Source: Erpobdella octoculata (taxonomy: Eukaryota > Annelida > Clitellata > Hirudinida > Erpobdellidae). Taken from it: a stretch of DNA of 64,000 bases. Shown here piece after piece: positions 58,601-64,000 of this stretch. The position numbers and the translations under genes are program-made. The stretch covers positions 10,298,774 through 10,362,773 of the forward strand of contig OZ022239.1 of assembly GCA_963978895.1 (NCBI GenBank). Direction: 5' to 3'. The notes below the pieces were generated by a model. It had not been told where the DNA came from. It made no database searches and saw only the letters and a list, made by a program, of their open reading frames with translations. The stretch's first letter is position 1; each line of letters begins with the position of its first letter.

Positions 58601-60615
58601 CTAGAGATAGCCCGTCAAAAATGACGGAAGTTTTAAAATACGGCGCCCGTTATTATAAAAATAGTCAACAAAAACAAAATGACATTTGATAACCATAAAA
58701 AAAAATTATATATAAGCCAATTTAATTAAATTTATTATTGGGTTTAAATTTTTAATTTACTAACGTATTTCATATAAATTCAAAGGATGTGAAAATTAAA
58801 GTGTGCAATAATTAGTTATTATTATTAAAGAATTTCAGTATACACGACATTTCTTGTGAATTGACGGCCATCGTTGAGAAGTGGTCCTTGCTGTGGATTT
58901 GGTTCAATATGTACTTTGACTTGACGGGAATTTCTTGATCGAGAGAGAGCGACATACAGTTGTCCGTGAGAAAATACTGCTGTTTCTAATTGAATTCCTA
59001 CGTGGTCGAATGATTGCCCTTGACTTTTGTTTATCGTGATTGCGTAAGCCGGTATGATCGGAAATTGCCTTCGTTTTAAAATGAATGGAAGAGTGGTTTC
59101 TGATGGAGCTAAATCAATGCGAGGAATAAGAACGGAATCTCCCTTATTGCATTCAGAGATAATTTTTGCTTTGATGCAATTTTGCGCGAGCTCTTCAATC
59201 ACTAAACGTGTTCCATTACACATGCCCTTTTTCGGATTAAGATTTCTTAACAGCATTATGATGACTCCTTTTTTCAATAGCAAAGCATGAGGAGGCATTC
59301 CTGAGGGGATCTGTTCATTAAGAAATTCAACTGGAAAATTGAGAGTATCATTTGGGTCCTCGCTAACTAATGAATCAGCGCTATAGTAAATTTGTGCATC
59401 GCCATGGATTAATTCAATTATTCGTCGATTCATTTCTAGCGTCTGTGCGTTTGTTGGAGCAACAATGACTCTCTTTGACAGCTCTTCCGTTGACATATGC
59501 TCAATGTTAGCGAAGATGATATTTATGAGATCTTGTGATGTTATCATCTCGGAATCTCGATTGTGTCCTCTTCATAGATACCTGGTGTTGCTGGTAATGT
59601 CCCTGATCCAACTTGAAGGAGCCACTGATTGTGATTGTCTTGACCATCGCTACGCATGTTTACTGTCAAGGAAAGTACTTGAAATTTGATCCACAGTGAG
59701 CTGGATTTTATGCAACTTTCAATAATTTCTGTACGCGTTCCTCTTTGTACGACCGGAAGAGTCTGGCGAAAATCACCGCCTAGAACTAAAACTTTTCCTC
59801 CAAAGCTTACATCATTCTTCATCAGTTCACGCAAAAGCAAATCTATGCAACGTAGTCCATTTTTTGGCAGCATTGTGATCTCATCGATGACGATAAGGGA
59901 GGCTTCGCGTAAAGCAGCAGCTTCAGGTGAATTCAATCGCATTGAGGAGACTGATGTGTCAAGCAAAGGAACAGGAAGCTTAAAACCGCTGTGAACTGTG
60001 CGACCTCCTTTCAGCAATGTGGCAGCAATACCGGTGGTAGCAAATGGCAAAACTGTGAGTCCATTTCCACGAAAGTATGCCATCAGTGTCGTGTACAAAA
60101 ACGTCTTGCCCGAACCGCCTGGGCCATCAACATAAAAGAGTTTACATTCTGCATGCAAATTCTCTACTGCTATCAAAATCTTTATGCATGCTGCTAGCTG
60201 TCCTTCATTCAATTTCTCAATCTGTTCAGCTGCTTGACGTGCTTCTCCCTCTTGATCGAAAATTTGTTCGTCTCTTGGCGCTTCTCCAGTTGGAATTCGC
60301 AAACCTACACCTGCACAGGACATTCCATGCTGCTTAAGAACAAAGTTGATATCGTGAAGTGTAAAATTTCGTGATATTTCTTCACTATATCTTCTCGAGT
60401 AGTCAAGTGATAAATTTTCAAAATGATCTTCGAAAAGTTTAAGAAGCTGTGCTGGTTGACAGAAAACAATGATGTACGCGATCATCTCACGCAGCTGCTT
60501 AGGCATTAAATATGTTCCGGCATCAGTTAAACATCCATCCCACTCTTCATCTGATTCGAGAAGGCCTCGTGCCATAGCTGCAGCTTTGAACGTTTCGCAC
60601 ATATTACCATCAAAC
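58601..60615 (-). mobile_element. Autonomous Helitron, 3' half
   Basis: The minus-strand 3' terminus shows a perfect 6-bp hairpin (CCGTCA-TTTT-TGACGG) followed by GCTATCTCTAG|T, the textbook Helitron end, inserted before T in a (TA)n tract. Upstream it encodes the helicase half of the Rep/helicase protein; the 5' part with the Rep (HUH) domain is replaced by (TA)n at about 60616. Confidence 0.85.
58825..60613 (-). pseudogene. Helitron Pif1-like helicase domain, N-truncated and frameshifted
   Basis: Two frames join into one helicase: 60602-59544 and 59547-58825. In the first: Walker A GPGGSGKT (residues 160-167), Walker B VIDE (238-241), GGDFRQ (275-280) and LTVNMR (312-317). In the second: NGTR (111-114), KSQGQ (174-178) and VALSR (199-203). 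All SF1B/Pif1 motifs are intact. The junction IEIPR/MITSQDL continues the usual Helitron alignment but needs a frameshift at about 59546. The rolling-circle Rep domain is absent, so the product could not initiate transposition. The helicase would unwind DNA during rolling-circle transfer (family knowledge). Confidence 0.88.
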
Positions 60616-60925
<310 letters not shown>

Positions 60926-61870
60926 GAGTAAGCTACCGATGATCTTGTTAGCCCTCCTTTTAATATCCAAAGTCGGATCTTTAGAAATTTCCAGAAATTT
61001 GTTAGAATCACTTAATATATTGTTTAATTTGCATAGATAATCAGATCGCTCCAAGATAACATAGCTATTAGTTTTGTCAGACTTCCGTATTACAATGGTG
61101 GGATTATTTCTTAAAGATAGGGCAGCAGAATACAATTCATCGGCCATTTTACGAGGAGTGTTCCGGTGTTTGAAACCCTCAGCTTTAAGTAACGTATAAA
61201 GGCGATTATCAACAGAAAGCTCACCACTGAGAACATGCGCCTCAAGTTGACGAACCAACATTTCTAATTCGATCTGCTTAAGTACCGGACGATATTTGCC
61301 TGGAACATGGCAATTGTAACCAAGTTCTAAAAATTTTAGTTCAGATGTTGTAGGAGTGTATGATGAGAGGTTTATGACGTGATTAAGGTTTTCTTTCAGC
61401 AAGAAACTTCCGCCATATAATGTAGACAGTTTGTTCACAATTATGCTTTTCTTCCTTCTGTTAACACGGTCGACGCTAATATCAACAAAGCGTTGGAATG
61501 TAACCACAGAGTCGTTATCAGTGAATAAGGCTTGGTACGTGTCCACAGTTTCTTTTAATAATGTAGAAAGTCTGTTAAACTCCACTTGAGCGGCCACAAC
61601 TTCTCTTTCAATTGCGTCAGAAATTGAACAACGAGAATGATAAATCCTAGAGCGTTGATATTTATTTTTCAAATAATTAGGAACAAGATGTTCTTTCAGA
61701 CACGCTTTATTAAAGACTATGGCCCATTTCTTATTACAAACTTTTTCTATCAGACGTGAAACTTTTCGAAAATCAGAAATACCAAGACACTTTTGAACGA
61801 ACTGGTATATATTTTTATTAATGTTTTGGTCATGAGCTGACCTGCAGGTTTCGGCTTTATTAGCCATCAT
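60926..61870 (-). pseudogene. Penelope-like element protein, N-terminal part (fragment 2)
   Basis: About 315 codons from ATG at 61870, then the frame runs into (TA)n. Recognisable family blocks: [34 protein letters not shown], and [15 protein letters not shown] followed by [11 protein letters not shown], the region just before the reverse-transcriptase core. The catalytic YxDD region and any GIY-YIG endonuclease domain are missing. The first codons overlap the hammerhead ribozyme. No internal stop, so the fragment is young or recently truncated. Confidence 0.85.
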
Positions 61871-61881
61871 CAGAACTCATA
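61833..61881 (-). ncRNA. Type I hammerhead ribozyme of a Penelope-like element
   Basis: In order on the minus strand: stem I strand ATGAGTT, core CTGATGA, one unpaired T, stem II GGC/GCC with loop TAATAAA, core GAAA, then the self-complementary ACCTGCAGGT as a minimal stem III, C as the cleavage nucleotide (GTC|A), and AGCTCAT closing stem I (7 pairs, one G-T, extendable by two). This is the arrangement known for hammerheads of Penelope-like elements, whose very short stem III may require dimers. The unpaired T before stem II is a mild deviation. Confidence 0.72.
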
Positions 61882-61905
61882 AAACCAATTTACAGCTACA
61901 ACGAA

Positions 61906-62002
<97 letters not shown>

Positions 62003-62004
62003 TA
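61906..62004. repeat. (TA)n/(TATG) microsatellite
   Basis: Links the Penelope fragment to the next Helitron. Confidence 0.93.
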
Positions 62005-63599
62005 CTAGCAGTGCCCGTAGCGGCTTTGCTCGCATGAAATTAGAGAGTTTGAACCGTGCATCCATAGTAGAGATCATTTTTTTAGGTCTCGGCTCGGCCC
62101 GTCGACAAATTAGCCCAGCCCGTTTTAAAAACCCAAACTCCTGGCCCGGCACAGCCCGTCTGAATTAGGCCCGGCCCATTTTTACAGGCCTAGAAGTTCT
62201 ATATACTTGATGAAAAACTTCGGCCCGTCCCACCTTGACCTCAGATTTGGCCCGGCTAAACTGAAGATCCTAAAATCACTAAACTATCTATATACTTGGT
62301 GAAAAACCTCGGCCCGTCCCACTTTGATTTAAGGTTTGGCCTGGCCCGTGTGAAGACTCTAAAATAACGGCTTGGCCCGGCCGATGATAAACTGGACTTA
62401 GCTATTTTTAACCGGCACAAAACTTCAAAATACTAATTTTTACATTTGTAGCACTTACAGTTTTTGAGTAGCAGTTATTTTGAAATCAAATAACCCTTAT
62501 TTCCACCCCACATTTGAGGTCCTGGAAACCAAATTTTCAAAAAATGCTAAAACACGTATTTCATTATTTTTGGAGTAGAAACTAAATACTAATTTTTACT
62601 TCTGTAGCATTAACAGTTTTTGAGTAGCAGCTACTTTAAAAACCAAATAACCCAAAAAATGATGAAATACGTATATCTTTTTTTTTTTGAGTAGATACTA
62701 AGTATTAATTTTTACATCTGTGGCAATTACAGTTGTTGAGTAGCAATTACTTTAAAAAACAAATAACCCTTACATCATTTTCCACCCCACATTTGAAGTC
62801 CTGGAAAACAAATTTTCAAAAAATTGTGAAACCCGTATATCATTATTTTTAGAGTAGAAACTAAATACTAATTTTTACTTTTGTAGCATTAACAGTTTTT
62901 GAGTAGAAGCTACTTTAAAAACCAAATAACCCAAATAAAATAGAAACTAAACACTAATTTTTACTTTTGTAGCATTAACAGTTTTTGAGTAGAAGCTACT
63001 TTAAAAACCAAATAACCCAATTTTCCAACCCACATTTGAGGTCCGGGAAACCAAATTTGTAAAAAATGGTGAAACACGTATATCTTTATTTTTAGAAAAG
63101 AAACTAAATAATAATTTTTACATCTGTGGTATTTACTGTTTTTGAATAGCAGTTACTATAAAAGACAATTAACCCTATTTTCCACCCCACATTTGAAGTC
63201 CTGGAAACCAAATTTTCTAAAAATGCTAAAACACGTATTTCTAAAACCAAATAACCCAATTTTCCAATCCACATTTGAGGTCCGGGAAACCGAATTTTCA
63301 AAAAATGGTGAAACATGTATTTTTTTATTTTTCAAAAAGACTTTATATACCAAATTTCAAAATCTCCTCATTTTTGGTTTTCGAGATATACATTGTTTAA
63401 GAAAAAAGTTTGTTTTCCAGTTTTTTCCCCTCAGGAGCAAAATTTTCAGAAATCCTTTTTTAGCGGATGTTTACGCTATAAAAGTAATATAAGTTCCAAA
63501 TTCCACGTTCCTAGGATGAGGCGTTTGAGCTCGGCGTTGATTATCAGTAAGTCAGTCAGTCAGTCAGTCAGTCAGGACATGTTCTTTTATATATATAGA
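62005..63599 (-). mobile_element. Non-autonomous Helitron with internal tandem repeats, copy 2
   Basis: 1,595 bp with the same ends as the copy at 55536: CTAG|TATA at 62005 (3') and TCTATATATATAAAAGAACA at 63599 (5'). Many internal 157-bp units, some with internal deletions (for example near 62930 and 63240). A GTCA tetranucleotide run sits just inside the 5' end. Confidence 0.8.
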
Positions 63600-63960
<361 letters not shown>

Positions 63961-63966
63961 ATATAT

Positions 63967-64000
63967 CCAGTCGCTTTCCGCGTTCCCGGTCGCTTTCCGC
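63967..64000. repeat. Start of a GC-rich CGCTTTCCGC repeat
   Basis: GTCGCTTTCCGCGTTCCCG is followed by a second GTCGCTTTCCGC at the window edge; possibly the start of a minisatellite. Confidence 0.5.

Overview
This is a eukaryotic nuclear window: genes have introns with GT/AG borders, there are no operons or ribosome binding sites, and simple repeats are exceptionally abundant. Gene content (URB1, a T-type calcium channel exon, Penelope, Helitron and hAT remnants) points to an invertebrate animal. A SINE core in an URB1 intron resembles cores I know from lophotrochozoans, so a mollusc, annelid or relative is my best guess, not a proven placement.

Layout. 1-25.7 kb is almost gene-free and very rich in micro- and minisatellites, including a perfect 1.78-kb (ATAAAT)n, a 0.69-kb (ATGG)n and a 16-bp minisatellite with a 176-bp higher-order period. 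It also holds several Helitron-like pieces, foldback repeats and a small hAT element with an 8-bp target duplication. At 25.77-26.06 kb on the minus strand lies what looks like the first coding exon of a T-type (Cav3) calcium channel; the repeat desert to its left is then probably that gene's first intron. Two weaker minus-strand exon candidates follow: a signal-peptide exon (28.1-28.3 kb) and a terminal exon with one membrane span (29.3-29.5 kb). A second hAT remnant lies at 32-33 kb.

34.5-46.2 kb holds a complete URB1 (nucleolar pre-60S ribosome assembly factor) gene on the plus strand. I could phase it through 33 exons to a 1,999-residue protein. Tail to tail with it (stop codons 291 bp apart), on the minus strand, lies a nine-exon gene (46.5-54.2 kb) for a secreted, threonine-rich, mucin-like protein of 1,301 residues. 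It ends in two copies of a cysteine domain that share an intron position. I do not recognise this gene and consider it the most novel protein in the window.

55.5-64 kb is a mobile-element mosaic: non-autonomous Helitrons with 157-bp internal repeats, a mariner-type MITE, two Penelope-like fragments, and the helicase half of an autonomous Helitron. Most joints fall in (TA)n tracts. The larger Penelope fragment carries a near-complete hammerhead ribozyme at its 5' end; the smaller carries a decayed one that has lost a catalytic G.

URB1 and the calcium channel are ordinary cellular genes. Nothing suggests that they and the mucin-like gene work together; the neighbourhood is chiefly notable for its repeats.
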